NCBI RefSeq assembly: GCF_013315265.1 | Contig: NZ_JABUFE010000002.1 | Span: forward strand, 1 to 64,000 | Direction: 5' to 3' | Origin: Parasulfitobacter algicola | GTDB lineage: Bacteria > Pseudomonadota > Alphaproteobacteria > Rhodobacterales > Rhodobacteraceae | Length of the DNA stretch: 64,000 nucleotides | Part shown: positions 27,285 to 37,147 of the stretch, one piece after another | Layout of the letters: the number at the start of each line of letters is the position of its first letter | How positions within the stretch are numbered: position 1 is the stretch's first letter | The notes under the pieces: generated by a model | What the model was told of the DNA's origin: nothing | Database searches by the model: none | The model's input: the letters and a program-made list of their open reading frames with translations, nothing else | Position numbers and translations under genes: made by a program

Positions 27285-27742
27285 TCGAACGTCCTTGAAA
27301 CATCATCCACAAGCGATTTGGCTTGAATTTTGGCACCTAAGCCAAAACCAATGCGATTGGATATCAGCGCGATGACACCAAACACTAGCGTAGCAAGAAG
27401 CATTGCCGCCGCAAAAGCCGCAGGAGCCATTTCTTCTTCGCCAAACCGCATCGCCCAGAATACCAATGCCGCCAAAGGTATGATTATCGCCACGAAAATC
27501 AGGCTCATGTATGTCGCAGTGATCCATGCATATCCATTGCTGGGTCTTTGCCCACACACACGAACATACCGCATGCCCGAATCCATCGCTGCAAACATCG
27601 GGGTCAGAACAGAGGCAAAGCCTGTCGGCAACTCAAGTCCCGCAAAAGTTGCAGCGATATAGTTCACTGCACTCAGGGCGAAGTTCAACCCTATGAAAAT
27701 CAATGTGTATCTAAGATAACGAACAGGCTTTTTTTGCGACAT
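27281..27742 (-). CDS. Four-helix membrane protein, possibly ABZJ_00895 family
   Basis: A 153-residue protein with four hydrophobic segments (about 10-30, 35-55, 80-102 and 108-130), ending in a polar tail with [17 protein letters not shown]. It resembles the ABZJ_00895 group of small bacterial membrane proteins in length, topology and the AAxxxGMRYVRxxGxRP-like region between helices two and three, but I hold this loosely. It lies between pdxJ and acpS in the long leftward operon, where other Rhodobacterales often have a different small gene. Confidence 0.65.
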   Translation of the reverse strand: MSQKKPVRYLRYTLIFIGLNFALSAVNYIAATFAGLELPTGFASVLTPMFAAMDSGMRYVRVCGQRPSNGYAWITATYMSLIFVAIIIPLAALVFWAMRFGEEEMAPAAFAAAMLLATLVFGVIALISNRIGFGLGAKIQAKSLVDDVSRTFD

Positions 27743-27763
27743 TTACATACTCTTTTCAACTCG

Positions 27764-28513
27764 TTAGTGACGTGCCTCATCCATCAAGGCGCGCATCTTT
27801 TGGATGGCAGGTTGTAACCCAAGAAAGACTGCCTCTCCAATTAAAAAATGCCCTATGTTCAGTTCCTGAACCTCAGGTAAGGCTGCGATGGGCTGGACTG
27901 TGTCATAGGTCAGACCATGGCCCGCGTGCACCTCAAGACCAAGCGAATGGGCAAAGCTAGCCATATCGCGCAGGCGATCCAATTCGGCGTTACGTTCATC
28001 AAACTGGCCCTCTGCATGCGCATCGCAATAGGCGCCGGTATGCAATTCAATTACTTGTGCACCAATGCGATTTGCGGCCTCGATCTGGCGCTTGTCTGCG
28101 GCGATAAAGATGGACACACGGCAGCCTGCGTCACGCAATGGCGCAATAAAATGCGCCAGTTTATTTTCTTCGCGCGCCACCTCAAGCCCGCCTTCTGTCG
28201 TGCGTTCTTCGCGTCGTTCGGGCACAATACAAACCGCATGCGGTTTATGACGCAGCGCTATTTTCTGCATCTCATCCGTAGCGGCCATTTCAAAATTCAA
28301 CGGCAAGTCAAGCGCTTCCATCAATCCTTCGATATCAGTATCCGAGATATGGCGACGATCTTCGCGTAAATGGGCCGTGATCCCATCGGCCCCTGACTCT
28401 TCGGCCAATTTGGCCGCGCGAATAGGATCGGGATAAATTCCACCCCGCGCATTACGGACTGTCGCCACATGATCAATATTCACACCAAGACGAAGTTTAC
28501 CAACCGCCGACAT
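27764..28513 (-). CDS. pdxJ: Pyridoxine 5'-phosphate synthase
   Basis: A 249-residue TIM-barrel enzyme making the vitamin B6 ring from deoxyxylulose phosphate and aminoacetone phosphate. Start at 28513 ([20 protein letters not shown]), with AAGGAG 7 bases upstream; the frame reaches 28567 but that part is unconserved. Family motifs: [55 protein letters not shown] near the C terminus and [12 protein letters not shown]. Confidence 0.96.
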   Translation of the reverse strand: MSAVGKLRLGVNIDHVATVRNARGGIYPDPIRAAKLAEESGADGITAHLREDRRHISDTDIEGLMEALDLPLNFEMAATDEMQKIALRHKPHAVCIVPERREERTTEGGLEVAREENKLAHFIAPLRDAGCRVSIFIAADKRQIEAANRIGAQVIELHTGAYCDAHAEGQFDERNAELDRLRDMASFAHSLGLEVHAGHGLTYDTVQPIAALPEVQELNIGHFLIGEAVFLGLQPAIQKMRALMDEARH

Positions 28514-28574
28514 ATCAGAACTCCTTGTGACCGAATGCATGTTTACGCCCTGCCGCAAGCGCGTCAATGCCCGA

Positions 28575-29165
28575 CTAAAACAGCTTGGTCAGAATGAAAA
28601 CCGGCAGTGATGCCGCAATGGTCAAAAACAAGCATCCAAACACGACATACAATCCATCGCGCGCCAAAAGGCTAAGCGAAAAGCAAAGTATGGCAGCGCC
28701 CATCAAGGAAGAGGAAAAGGGGATAGCTTCCATGAACGGAATGGCAAGTCCTGCGACAATTGGTAAGGCCTGAACCACATAGATCATCGGAGGCCCAACA
28801 AGCAGGCGAAACCGTTTTCTTGAATGACGGTCCAACCAATTGGCCAACCAGCGTAGCCTGCGCGTACCTGCCTGCAACCGATCAAGCGCAATATGCCGAT
28901 TTCGCAGGAATTTTGGCAACCAAATGCAATGGCGCTGCATCAACATCTGGGCTGCAACGACCGCAACCAAAAGACCGCAAACCGATGAAAACAGCGGAAT
29001 ACCACTGAGTGGCGATATTAACAAAAGCGCGGGCGCAATCATCATAGGTAAAAAAGATGTCGCGCCAAAGGTGCTTAAAACCGAACCAAGAGTAGGACTT
29101 TCATTTTCCTGAAGATCATTCAGACGGTCAAGAACCTGAGTCACAGACTGCGGGTCATGGGCCAT
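28575..29165 (-). CDS. ExoD-family exopolysaccharide-synthesis protein
   Basis: A 196-residue membrane protein matching the ExoD family: [20 protein letters not shown] at 17-36, four or five hydrophobic segments, and the basic RSRHRxRLLVGP-like segment here as [16 protein letters not shown]. ExoD affects exopolysaccharide production and alkali tolerance in Sinorhizobium; the molecular role is unknown. It follows DUF2062 by 9 bases and is followed by pdxJ. Confidence 0.88.
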   Translation of the reverse strand: MAHDPQSVTQVLDRLNDLQENESPTLGSVLSTFGATSFLPMMIAPALLLISPLSGIPLFSSVCGLLVAVVAAQMLMQRHCIWLPKFLRNRHIALDRLQAGTRRLRWLANWLDRHSRKRFRLLVGPPMIYVVQALPIVAGLAIPFMEAIPFSSSLMGAAILCFSLSLLARDGLYVVFGCLFLTIAASLPVFILTKLF

Positions 29166-29174
29166 ATGTCTGCC

Positions 29175-29846
29175 TTAGCGTGGCGGGTTCTTTGCTGCTT
29201 GTTCTTTTTCGGCGGCCTTGCGGGCTGCCTTTTCGCGTAAATTCGCAAGCTTGGCCTTGATCCGGCCCTTTCGGCGGTTTTGATAAGCACGGATCAGCGG
29301 AACGCTTATAAAATACGCGATATAGCCCGCCAACATACCAGGGATCAGACCACCAATCAGATAGGGATAGAAAATATCGGTGTAAAAGACAGTAAGCCCC
29401 GACCAATCTGCCGTCCGATCTGTGAAAATCGCCAGAAAATTGTGCCAAAGGTCGTTCCCCGCATCAACAAACTTACCACCCAAAGACCGATCTACATCTG
29501 TCTTGGGTTCTTTGCCCAAAAGCAAATACCCCGTATTCAGTGATATAATACCAATTGGCACATACGTAAGAGGATTGCCAAAAAAAGTGGCCAGCAATGC
29601 CGCCAGAATGTTGCCACGCATAAAGATAGCTGTGGTTCCGGCAACGATAAAATGCACCCCGTAAAAGGGCGTGAATGTGGTAAAGACGCCAGCCCATATG
29701 CCGCGTGCGATTTTTTCAGGGGTATCGGGAAGTCTGCGCAAACGATGTTTGACATAGACAAATGCACGTCCCCATCCACCGCGAGGATACACAAATTCGC
29801 GCAGTATCTTGAAAATGCTTCGTCTGTCGCGGCGTTTGAATACCAA
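29175..29846 (-). CDS. DUF2062 membrane protein
   Basis: A 223-residue protein with the DUF2062 core: ARGIWAGVFTTFTPFYGVHF, a second part LAALLATFFGNPLTYVPIG and LLIGGLIPG-type YLIGGLIPGML. A basic N-terminal RRDRRSIFKILREFVYPRGG precedes the membrane part, and a lysine/alanine-rich coiled tail (REKAARKAAEKEQAAKN) ends it. It is a constant neighbour of the rsh gene in Rhodobacterales; its function is unknown. Gap to rsh is 11 bases. Confidence 0.88.
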   Translation of the reverse strand: MVFKRRDRRSIFKILREFVYPRGGWGRAFVYVKHRLRRLPDTPEKIARGIWAGVFTTFTPFYGVHFIVAGTTAIFMRGNILAALLATFFGNPLTYVPIGIISLNTGYLLLGKEPKTDVDRSLGGKFVDAGNDLWHNFLAIFTDRTADWSGLTVFYTDIFYPYLIGGLIPGMLAGYIAYFISVPLIRAYQNRRKGRIKAKLANLREKAARKAAEKEQAAKNPPR

Positions 29847-29857
29847 GTCTTCTTTCC

Positions 29858-31993
29858 CTATTCGGCAGCAGCCGCCAAACCCCTTCCCGGATCGCGTACA
29901 CGCGTTACATGAGCAACGTCTGTTTCCGCTTCAAGTGCGGTCATCACAGCATGCAGGTGTTCTACGTCACGTAAATCTACGTCGATAATGAGGCGATAGT
30001 AGTCCGGTTTCCTGTCAATAAAATTAAGATTGCTGATATTGGCCTTTTTCTCTCCGATCAATGTGCAAATCCGTCCCAGCACACCTGCATCATTACTTAT
30101 GGTCACTTCAAGGCTTACTGTATAAATTTCCGGGTGTGGGCCATCGTGCCAACGCAAATCAATCCAGCGTTGGGGCTGATTTTCGAATTCCACCAGCTTT
30201 TCACAATCAATCGCGTGCACCACCACCCCCTGCCCACGGACCGTAATGCCAATAATTCGTTCGCCCGGAACAGCCTGGCAACATGGGGCACGGCGGAAAG
30301 ACTGATCAGGATTCAGGCCAACGACAGCATGATCTTCTGATACCAGATCCCCCTGTTTTGCTGCCAGTGCGGGATAAAGCACTTCGATAACTTCGCTGGT
30401 TGTCAATTCAGCACTACCAAGACGCGCCAAAAGTTCATCACGATCAGGCAACGCCATATTGCGCGCGGCCGTTTCCAATGCTTTGTCCGTCGCGCGTTTC
30501 CCAATGTGCGAAAAGGCCACCCGCGCCAGTTCTTTCCCCAACTTCACAAAGCGTTCGCGGTCTTCTTCACGCAAGGCTTTTCTGATCGCCGATTTTGCCT
30601 TGCCGGTGACAACAATATCAATCCAGGTGGCTTGTGGCGTTTGACCCTGAGCGGTCAGAACCTCGACCGATTGTCCGTTTTTCAGTCGCGTCCACAAAGG
30701 CACACGCAGACCGTCAACCTTGGCCCCGACACATGCGCTTCCGATGCGGGTATGAATGGCATAGGCAAAATCAATAGGCGTCGCACCACGGGGCAGCTTG
30801 AACACATCGCCCTTGGGGGTAAAGCAAAACACCTGATCCGAATACATCTCAAGCTTGACAGCTTCGAGAAATTCGTCGTGATCCTCGGCAGCTTCAAACC
30901 GTTCCTTTAAGCCCGCGATCCATTTTGCGGGATCAACTGCAAAGGGGTTTTCGGAACGGACGCCATCACGGTATGACCAGTGCGCGGCCACACCGCTTTC
31001 AGCCACATCATGCATCTGGCGGGTTCTGATCTGAACCTCGACCCGTTTCCCATCCCGGCCAGAAACGGTGGTGTGCAAACTGCGGTATCCGTTTGACTTG
31101 GGCTGGCTGATGTAATCCTTGAAGCGCCCCGGCACAGCCCGCCAACGTTGATGAATAGCGCCAAGCGTGCGATAACAATCGCCTTCCGTGCGGGTAATAA
31201 TGCGAAATCCGTATATATCGGACAGACGCGAAAAACCCTGATCCTTTTCCTGCATCTTGCGCCAGATCGAATAGGGTTTCTTGGCGCGGCCAAAGACATC
31301 TGCTTCAATATCAGCTTCATCCAACTCGTCACGCATGTCGCTGGTGATCTTGTGGATCACATCGCCCGTTTCTTTCTGCAATGTGATAAAGCGGCGGATG
31401 ATCGACGCACGACCGTCGGGATTTAGCACCTTAAAAGCCAGATCCTCAAGCTCTTCGCGCATCCATTGCATACCCATTCGGCCAGCAAGGGGCGCAAAGA
31501 TATCCATCGTTTCACGCGCTTTTTGCACTTGCTTGTCAGGGCGCATCGCCTTGATCGTACGCATATTATGCAACCGATCGGCCAGTTTGACCAAAATAAC
31601 GCGCAGGTCCTTTGACATCGCCATGAAAAGCTTGCGAAAATTTTCAGCCTGTTTGGTTTCGGTCGAGGTCAGCTGGATATTCGTCAGCTTGGTAACACCA
31701 TCAACCAGTTCGGCGATTTCCTTGCCGAAACGCTTTTCGACTTCTGAATAGCTGGCGCGCGTGTCTTCGATCGTGTCGTGCAAAAGGGCCGTTATAATCG
31801 TCGCATCATCCAGCCTTTGTTCGGTCAGAATGGCAGCAACAGCGATAGGATGTGAAAAATAGGGTTCGCCCGAATGGCGCTTTTGCCCTTCGTGCATATC
31901 GCGGCCATAATCATAGGCCGCGCGAATAAGATTTTCGTTTGTCTTGGGGTTGTAGCTGCGGACAAGCGCAATCAGATCATCGACTGCGATCAT
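29858..31993 (-). CDS. Bifunctional (p)ppGpp synthetase/hydrolase (RelA/SpoT homologue)
   Basis: A 711-residue Rsh protein. Domains in order: HD hydrolase with SHPIAVAAIL and LLHDTIEDT (about 45-80), synthetase with DIYGFRIITR and SNGYRSLHTTV (about 240-315), TGS with FCFTPKGDVFKLP (about 395), and a C-terminal ACT domain (SLEVTISNDAGVLGRI, about 635). The HD residues look intact, so it should both make and degrade (p)ppGpp, the single stringent-response enzyme of alphaproteobacteria. Next to rpoZ, whose product it can target. Confidence 0.96.
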   Translation of the reverse strand: MIAVDDLIALVRSYNPKTNENLIRAAYDYGRDMHEGQKRHSGEPYFSHPIAVAAILTEQRLDDATIITALLHDTIEDTRASYSEVEKRFGKEIAELVDGVTKLTNIQLTSTETKQAENFRKLFMAMSKDLRVILVKLADRLHNMRTIKAMRPDKQVQKARETMDIFAPLAGRMGMQWMREELEDLAFKVLNPDGRASIIRRFITLQKETGDVIHKITSDMRDELDEADIEADVFGRAKKPYSIWRKMQEKDQGFSRLSDIYGFRIITRTEGDCYRTLGAIHQRWRAVPGRFKDYISQPKSNGYRSLHTTVSGRDGKRVEVQIRTRQMHDVAESGVAAHWSYRDGVRSENPFAVDPAKWIAGLKERFEAAEDHDEFLEAVKLEMYSDQVFCFTPKGDVFKLPRGATPIDFAYAIHTRIGSACVGAKVDGLRVPLWTRLKNGQSVEVLTAQGQTPQATWIDIVVTGKAKSAIRKALREEDRERFVKLGKELARVAFSHIGKRATDKALETAARNMALPDRDELLARLGSAELTTSEVIEVLYPALAAKQGDLVSEDHAVVGLNPDQSFRRAPCCQAVPGERIIGITVRGQGVVVHAIDCEKLVEFENQPQRWIDLRWHDGPHPEIYTVSLEVTISNDAGVLGRICTLIGEKKANISNLNFIDRKPDYYRLIIDVDLRDVEHLHAVMTALEAETDVAHVTRVRDPGRGLAAAAE

Positions 31994-32005
31994 CCACCGC
32001 CATCC

Positions 32006-32359
32006 TTATTTTGGCCCCTGTGCTTCCATCAGCGCACGCAGAAGTTTTTCTTCTGACATATCGTCCTGGGCAGGTTTATCAGCCTCGGCTCCCATAAGAA
32101 GCGCCATTGCATCTTCTTCTGGCTCATCAACTTCGATCTGGCTTTGGTTCGATTCGATCAGACGTTCACGCAGATCATCCGCTTGCTGGGTTTCGTCGGC
32201 AATCTCACGCAGGCTAACAACAGGGTTCTTATCGTTGTCGCGATCCACGGTTATGGGCGAGCCGCTGGCGATCTCGCGGGCGCGGTGTGCAGCAAGCATC
32301 ACGAGTTCAAAGCGGTTCGGAACCTTATCGACACAATCTTCCACGGTTACGCGGGCCAT
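32006..32359 (-). CDS. rpoZ: RNA polymerase omega subunit
   Basis: A 117-residue omega subunit from ATG 32359 ([20 protein letters not shown]), with TTGGAG upstream; four extra in-frame codons before it have no support. The N-terminal 65 residues are the conserved core, with HRAREIASG and [13 protein letters not shown]. The C-terminal tail is acidic and typical of the group. Twelve bases separate it from rsh. Confidence 0.95.
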   Translation of the reverse strand: MARVTVEDCVDKVPNRFELVMLAAHRAREIASGSPITVDRDNDKNPVVSLREIADETQQADDLRERLIESNQSQIEVDEPEEDAMALLMGAEADKPAQDDMSEEKLLRALMEAQGPK

Positions 32360-32438
32360 CAAGCTCTCCAATATTGCAAGTGGTCAGAAAGCGATCATTT
32401 ACGCCCAATTTATTTAATTTACAAGGGCACTTTATGCC

Positions 32439-33029
32439 TCACGAGACAGATTTCACCTGCGATATCTCATCCATTGGGTAATGATCCAGCATTTCGGCAA
32501 CACTCAGCCCCAAAACAGGATGCTTCCAGTCATCTGCGACGTCCAATAATGGCACCAATACAAATGGGCGATCCTGAATGCGTGGGTGGGGCAGAATCAA
32601 TTCATCCGGTGTGTTGTTCGCTTGATCGGACAAGGGCATCCCAATCCAGTTCTCGGCTTGGGTACGATTCGGCAAAATCATATCGCCCACGGCCAGCAAA
32701 TCCAGATCAAGGGAACGGCTGCCCCATCGCTGCAATCTTTCACGCCCGAAATATGTTTCGATATTATGCAAACGCAGCAATATATCGCTTGGCTCAGAAT
32801 TTGTGACGACGGACACTGCAGCATTCACATAATCAGGCCCAAAACCAACGGGAAAACAGGGAGTTTCATATAATTTACTTTTTTTTCGAATTTTCCCAAC
32901 TTCTTCTTCGATAAAGTCAAACGCCTTAAAAACAGTTGTTTTCGCATCCCCAAGGAATGATCCTGTATTGCTTCCCAATGCGATCAACACATTGTTTGCG
33001 GCAACTTCTTGCACATGGGGTTGCAGCAT
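32439..33029 (-). CDS. folK: 2-amino-4-hydroxy-6-hydroxymethyldihydropteridine pyrophosphokinase
   Basis: A 196-residue folate-pathway enzyme. VLIALGSNTGS lies near the start, LYETPCFPVGFGPDYVNAAV follows, GSRSLDLDLLAVGD carries the magnesium-binding Asp pair, and LPHPRIQDRPFVLVPL is the family signature. The N-terminal 13 residues are unconserved, and an internal start is possible. It transfers pyrophosphate from ATP to the pterin. Gap to rpoZ is 79 bases, so rpoZ may have its own promoter. Confidence 0.95.
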   Translation of the reverse strand: MLQPHVQEVAANNVLIALGSNTGSFLGDAKTTVFKAFDFIEEEVGKIRKKSKLYETPCFPVGFGPDYVNAAVSVVTNSEPSDILLRLHNIETYFGRERLQRWGSRSLDLDLLAVGDMILPNRTQAENWIGMPLSDQANNTPDELILPHPRIQDRPFVLVPLLDVADDWKHPVLGLSVAEMLDHYPMDEISQVKSVS

Positions 33030-33126
33030 GCTTTATTTTCCCTAATTTAGTTTGTCAGTTCTGCCATATTTCAAATCATTCACTCACGGCAACTCTCGGC
33101 GGAACGAAATCTGGAAGGATAACTTA

Positions 33127-33708
33127 ATGTTTTATCAAGGCGAACGGCTGGCGCTGTTCATTGATGGATCAAATCTATATGCGGCCGCCAAAGCACTTGG
33201 GTTTGACATCGATTATAAACTATTGCGCCAGGAATTTATGCGTCGTGGAAAATTATTACGCGCATTTTACTATACGGCCCTGTTAGAGAATGACGAATAT
33301 TCACCTATCCGCCCATTGGTGGATTGGCTGCATTACAATGGGTTTTCGATGGTTACGAAACCCGCCAAGGAATACACCGACAGCCAGGGTCGTCGCAAAG
33401 TCAAAGGCAATATGGATATTGAGCTGACAGTCGATGCGATGGAGCTTAGCCCCTATGTCGATCATGTGGTTATCTTTTCAGGCGATGGCGATTTCCGCCC
33501 ACTGATCGAAGCCCTGCAGCGCAAAGGTGTTCGTGTTTCTGTTGTATCAACCATTCGAAGCCAGCCCCCGATGATTGCTGATGAACTGCGTCGTCAGGCA
33601 GATAATTTTATTGAGTTATATGAATTAAAAGATGTGATCGGACGCCCGCCGCGCGAACCGCGCGAGATGGAAGGTGAAATGTACGAACAGGAAGTCGAAG
33701 TCGAATAA
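33127..33708 (+). CDS. NYN-domain protein (LabA/DUF88 type)
   Basis: About 193 residues from ATG 33127 (MFYQGERLALFIDGSNLYAA), with GGAAGGA upstream; the frame extends to 33052 without conservation. PIN-like NYN nuclease features: FIDGSNLY (10-17) with the first Asp, KGNMDIELTVDAMEL and VVIFSGDGDFRPLIEAL with further metal-binding Asp residues. Close relatives in alphaproteobacteria are taken as RNA-processing NYN proteins. The C-terminal tail is acidic. Followed by a clear terminator. Confidence 0.92.
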   Translation: MFYQGERLALFIDGSNLYAAAKALGFDIDYKLLRQEFMRRGKLLRAFYYTALLENDEYSPIRPLVDWLHYNGFSMVTKPAKEYTDSQGRRKVKGNMDIELTVDAMELSPYVDHVVIFSGDGDFRPLIEALQRKGVRVSVVSTIRSQPPMIADELRRQADNFIELYELKDVIGRPPREPREMEGEMYEQEVEVE

Positions 33709-33713
33709 TTAAA

Positions 33714-33740
33714 AACCGGGGCCAGTTCCCGGTTTTTTTA
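33714..33740 (+). terminator. Intrinsic terminator after the NYN gene
   Basis: The stem AACCGGG/CCCGGTT (33714-33720 and 33728-33734) has a 7-base loop and is followed directly by TTTTTA. It starts 5 bases after the NYN stop codon. Confidence 0.9.
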
Positions 33741-33853
33741 TTTTCCTAAGCTCTGGCCGCGACGCAAACGCGCGGGGCTATTTATTCCCCGAAATGATAT
33801 GTTAAATCTGTCTGCAAGGCGTTATCTGCGTCAGGGACAAGAGGATCAAACAT

Positions 33854-34804
33854 ATGGGCAAACCCGCTTTGACACTTTATCTGGCCGCACCGCGTGGATT
33901 TTGCGCAGGTGTTGATCGTGCGATAAAGATCGTCGAAATGGCACTGGATAAATGGGGTGCGCCGGTATTTGTGCGCCACGAAATCGTGCATAATAAGTAT
34001 GTCGTTGATGAACTGCGTGAAAAAGGTGCTGTGTTCGTCGAAGAGCTTGACGATTGCCCAGATGATCGCCCGGTGATCTTTTCCGCCCACGGTGTTCCCA
34101 AGGCCGTTCCGGCTGAGGCCGCAAAGCGCGAAATGATATTTGTGGATGCAACCTGCCCACTTGTCAGCAAGGTCCATATCGAAGCAGAACGTCATCATCA
34201 GAATGGCCTTCAAATGATCATGATCGGTCACAAAGGCCATCCCGAAACGGTGGGAACGATGGGTCAGCTGCCTGATGGCGAAGTGCTGTTGGTCGAAACT
34301 GTCGAAGATGTTGCCACGGTGCAAGTGCGTGATCCGAATAAACTGGCTTTTGTCACCCAGACAACCCTTTCCGTCGATGATACCGCAGATATAGTCGCCG
34401 CTCTTCAGGTACGATTTTCAGGGATCGTAGGGCCCCACAAAGAAGATATCTGCTATGCCACAACAAACCGGCAAGAGGCGGTCAAAGCTATGGCACCCAA
34501 ATGTGATGCAATGCTGGTAGTGGGGGCGCCCAACAGCTCAAACTCGAAACGTCTGGTCGAGGTCGGTGCGCGGGCTGGATGCAAATATTCCCAACTTGTA
34601 CAGCGTGCTGCCGATATCGACTGGCGCGCGTTGTCTGGCATTTCGTCGGTTGGGATAACGGCGGGTGCATCGGCACCCGAAGTGCTGATAAACGAAGTCA
34701 TTGATGCTTTTTGCGACAAATTCGATGTGACCGTTGAACAGGTCGTGACTGCTGAAGAAAATGTCGAATTCAAAGTGCCCCGTGTGCTGCGCGAACCCGC
34801 ATGA
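33854..34804 (+). CDS. ispH: 4-hydroxy-3-methylbut-2-enyl diphosphate reductase
   Basis: A 316-residue iron-sulfur enzyme of the non-mevalonate isoprenoid pathway, giving IPP and [20 protein letters not shown] carries the first cluster cysteine (Cys17), [12 protein letters not shown] the second, and the third lies in [25 protein letters not shown] and a TAGASAPE segment bind substrate. AGAGGATC precedes the ATG. It overlaps DUF3429 by 4 bases. Confidence 0.97.
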   Translation: MGKPALTLYLAAPRGFCAGVDRAIKIVEMALDKWGAPVFVRHEIVHNKYVVDELREKGAVFVEELDDCPDDRPVIFSAHGVPKAVPAEAAKREMIFVDATCPLVSKVHIEAERHHQNGLQMIMIGHKGHPETVGTMGQLPDGEVLLVETVEDVATVQVRDPNKLAFVTQTTLSVDDTADIVAALQVRFSGIVGPHKEDICYATTNRQEAVKAMAPKCDAMLVVGAPNSSNSKRLVEVGARAGCKYSQLVQRAADIDWRALSGISSVGITAGASAPEVLINEVIDAFCDKFDVTVEQVVTAEENVEFKVPRVLREPA

Positions 34805-35256
34805 TCCAGATCCCACGCTCTGCCCTTTGGCTTGGCATTGCCGGACTGACCCCGTTCCTTTGGGGGGCTGCAACCCAAATTGCCCCCAGTGTGACGGGCT
34901 TGATGCCTGGCTTTCTGGGTCCGCTGTACATCGGTCCTTATATACAGGTTATCTACGGCCAGGTGATCTTGTCTTTTATGTCAGGTGTCCTTTGGGGGTT
35001 TTCTGCACGGGCGCAGGGGCAAACGGCCACTGTTGGATACACCTTATCTGTTATACCCGCCCTTTGGGTTTTTTTTGCAACCAATGGCACCCCAGACACA
35101 GCTGCGATCAATCTAATTTTTGGGTTCATCGGCGTTCTGGGGCTGGACTGGTTGTTTTGGCAACATCAACTGGCCCCAAAATGGTGGCTAAAGCTACGCA
35201 TTATTCTGACTTTGATCGTGGTCACATGTCTGGGGGTTGGGCTTTTTTATGGATAG
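34801..35256 (+). CDS. DUF3429 membrane protein
   Basis: A 151-residue membrane protein with the DUF3429 pattern: [15 protein letters not shown], a [17 protein letters not shown] stretch and the last two helices [19 protein letters not shown]. Five hydrophobic segments. The function is unknown. Start overlaps the ispH stop and its end overlaps the methyltransferase start, so the four genes from ispH to rnhA look like one operon. Confidence 0.88.
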   Translation: MIQIPRSALWLGIAGLTPFLWGAATQIAPSVTGLMPGFLGPLYIGPYIQVIYGQVILSFMSGVLWGFSARAQGQTATVGYTLSVIPALWVFFATNGTPDTAAINLIFGFIGVLGLDWLFWQHQLAPKWWLKLRIILTLIVVTCLGVGLFYG

Positions 35257-35845
35257 AAAAACGCTTGCCACCTATACCGCCAAGGCAAACCATTACGCAA
35301 CGCTGGTATCGCGCGGCACACCAGATCAGGACTTGCAGACCTTTATCGATGCGATCCCCACAAATGGTGTTGTACTGGATCTGGGCTGTGGCCCAGGCAA
35401 TTCAGCCGCAATGATGCGCGATGCAGGATTGCAGGTTGAAGCAACAGATGCCTGTGCTGAAATGGTCCAACTGGCCAAGGATCAATATGGAATTGACGCT
35501 CGCCTTGAAACCTTCGACCAGCTTACCGCGAAAGGTCATTACCATGGCATCTGGGCCAACTTCAGTCTTTTGCATGCTGTACAAGCCGATATTCCGGTTC
35601 ACCTGACACAGATTCACAATGCTCTGCGGATCGACGGATATTTTCATATCGGCATGAAACTGGGAAGCGGTGAAAAGCGTGACAAGATCGGGCGGTTTTA
35701 TTCATTTTACTCTGAAGAAGACTTGACCAATCTGCTGATCAATTGCGGTTTTGAACCCGAATACAAGCGGCAAGGCGAAGGCAAAGGGTTGGCTGGAACT
35801 GTCGAGCCTTTCATCATCATTCAATCAAGGAAAGCAAATGCCTGA
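35249..35845 (+). CDS. SAM-dependent methyltransferase
   Basis: About 198 residues from ATG 35249 ([20 protein letters not shown]); a TTG at 35237 is possible. Class I methyltransferase motifs: [15 protein letters not shown] (motif I), [14 protein letters not shown] (Asp binding the ribose), and [20 protein letters not shown] for motif II/III. The substrate is unknown, and it resembles small-molecule methylases of the UbiE/Tam type. Overlaps both neighbours by 8 bases. Confidence 0.9.
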   Translation: MDRKTLATYTAKANHYATLVSRGTPDQDLQTFIDAIPTNGVVLDLGCGPGNSAAMMRDAGLQVEATDACAEMVQLAKDQYGIDARLETFDQLTAKGHYHGIWANFSLLHAVQADIPVHLTQIHNALRIDGYFHIGMKLGSGEKRDKIGRFYSFYSEEDLTNLLINCGFEPEYKRQGEGKGLAGTVEPFIIIQSRKANA

Positions 35846-36293
35846 TCTTTTCGCCTATACCGATGGCGCATGCAGTGGAAATCCCGGCCCCGGTGGCTGG
35901 GGTGTATTGATGCTGGCTAAAAACGGTGATGATGTCGTCAAAGAACGTGAGCTGAAAGGCGGTGAGCCCGATACAACGAACAACAGGATGGAGCTTTTGG
36001 CCGCGATCCACGCGCTTGAGGCGTTGAGCCGCGCAACTAAAGTCACGATCGTGACCGACAGCGCCTATGTCAAAGGTGGCATCACCGAATGGATGTATGG
36101 CTGGAAAAAGAACGGCTGGAAGACCTCGACCAAGAAACCTGTGAAAAACGTAGACCTGTGGCAACGATTGGATGAGGCGCGCAAACCACATGATGTGACA
36201 TGGGAATGGGTCAAAGGACATGCCGGGCATCCTGAAAATGAACGCGCTGACGTATTGGCACGGGCCGGAATGGCACCTTTTAAACAAGAATAA
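35838..36293 (+). CDS. rnhA: Ribonuclease HI
   Basis: A 151-residue nuclease cleaving RNA in RNA-DNA hybrids. Start ATG 35838 ([20 protein letters not shown]), with AAGGAA upstream; a frame to 35751 lies in the methyltransferase. All four catalytic acids are present: Asp9, Glu52 (NNRMEL), Asp74 (VTDSAYV) and Asp138 (ERADVL). The basic handle region [15 protein letters not shown] is intact, and His129 (KGHAGH) is conserved. Confidence 0.97.
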   Translation: MPDLFAYTDGACSGNPGPGGWGVLMLAKNGDDVVKERELKGGEPDTTNNRMELLAAIHALEALSRATKVTIVTDSAYVKGGITEWMYGWKKNGWKTSTKKPVKNVDLWQRLDEARKPHDVTWEWVKGHAGHPENERADVLARAGMAPFKQE

Positions 36294-36614
36294 ATGATAT
36301 AAATTGCCCTAACGTCAGTCACGCCAATTGTGAAAAGACATAGTTCTTTTTAGAATGCATATAACTTACAGTCGATGTGCGAATAAAATTTCCTTTATTT
36401 TCAATGAAATTTGCCAACCATACAACCGAAACATGTGCTCACATTTGATTGATGTGCAATTATGCACAAAGCAGCATGCTGTTTTGATCAATAGAAAAAT
36501 ATTGAGTGTTACATAAGTCTTAATCATCAACAACGGGTGTTTTGCCCAACCGAAAACAGGCCGATAGGTCAAAATACAATCGCCCAGAGATGGGCATAGA
36601 TAAGGAATGTTAAA
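36294..36614. other. AT-rich 321-bp intergenic region with a candidate operator
   Basis: The region between rnhA and the small exported protein is markedly AT-rich. It contains an inverted repeat TGTGCA-4-TGCACA at 36453-36468 and a small hairpin GCCCA/TGGGC about 20 bases before the next ATG. No convincing promoter pair or RNA gene was seen. The inverted repeat may be a regulator site for the downstream gene; there is no proof. Confidence 0.4.
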
Positions 36615-36935
36615 ATGTACGTTAAAGTTTCTCTTGCCGCACTTGCCCTTGCCGCAGCCCCTGCTTTTGCAAACGACCAATTGGCTGGTTCCGTTGGCGT
36701 AGACGCAGGTTCCTTTACAACAAGTCAACTTGCGCAGTTGAAATCTGCCCTGGAAGGTGACGATCAGAACATCGCATCCTTTATCAAAGCGGGTGGCAGC
36801 GAAGTGATATCAACACAAAGTGGTATTTCGGCAGGTCACGCACAACTGGCGCAATCTCTGGGCCTTGATGCAAATGAATATTCAGTCAGCGAGCTGGCGC
36901 GGATCAAAAGCATTCGTGATTCAGACGAAGGGTAA
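36615..36935 (+). CDS. Small exported protein with a duplicated motif
   Basis: A 106-residue protein with signal peptide MYVKVSLAALALAAAPAFA. The mature part contains two similar copies of about 25 residues: LAGSVGVDAGSFTTSQLAQL (about 23-42) and LAQSLGLDANEYSVSELARI (about 78-97), each followed by K/S and an acidic end. Between them is FIKAGGSEVISTQSG. Similar small Rhodobacterales proteins exist with the same paired motif; their role is unknown. GGAAT lies before the ATG, and a strong terminator follows. Confidence 0.75.
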   Translation: MYVKVSLAALALAAAPAFANDQLAGSVGVDAGSFTTSQLAQLKSALEGDDQNIASFIKAGGSEVISTQSGISAGHAQLAQSLGLDANEYSVSELARIKSIRDSDEG

Positions 36936-36956
36936 TTCGAACACAAAAATAAAGAG

Positions 36957-36996
36957 AAAACGAGGCTTCTGAAAGGATGGCCTCGTTTTGGTTTTT
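36957..36996 (+). terminator. Intrinsic terminator of the small exported protein
   Basis: A 10-bp stem AAAACGAGGC/GCCTCGTTTT (36957-36966 and 36980-36989) with a 13-base loop is followed by GGTTTTTA. It begins 21 bases after the stop codon at 36935. Confidence 0.9.
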
Positions 36997-37147
36997 AAAT
37001 CACTACCATATGAAAAATCATTTTTCGTATTGAGTACAGCAAGTTTCAGTGCTTTGTTTTCATTAATAAATGGTAACAGTCTATCCAATTGTATCTCATG
37101 AATTTTTCGACACAAATGTCGATCTGAAACTTAGGAAAATAACGTTT

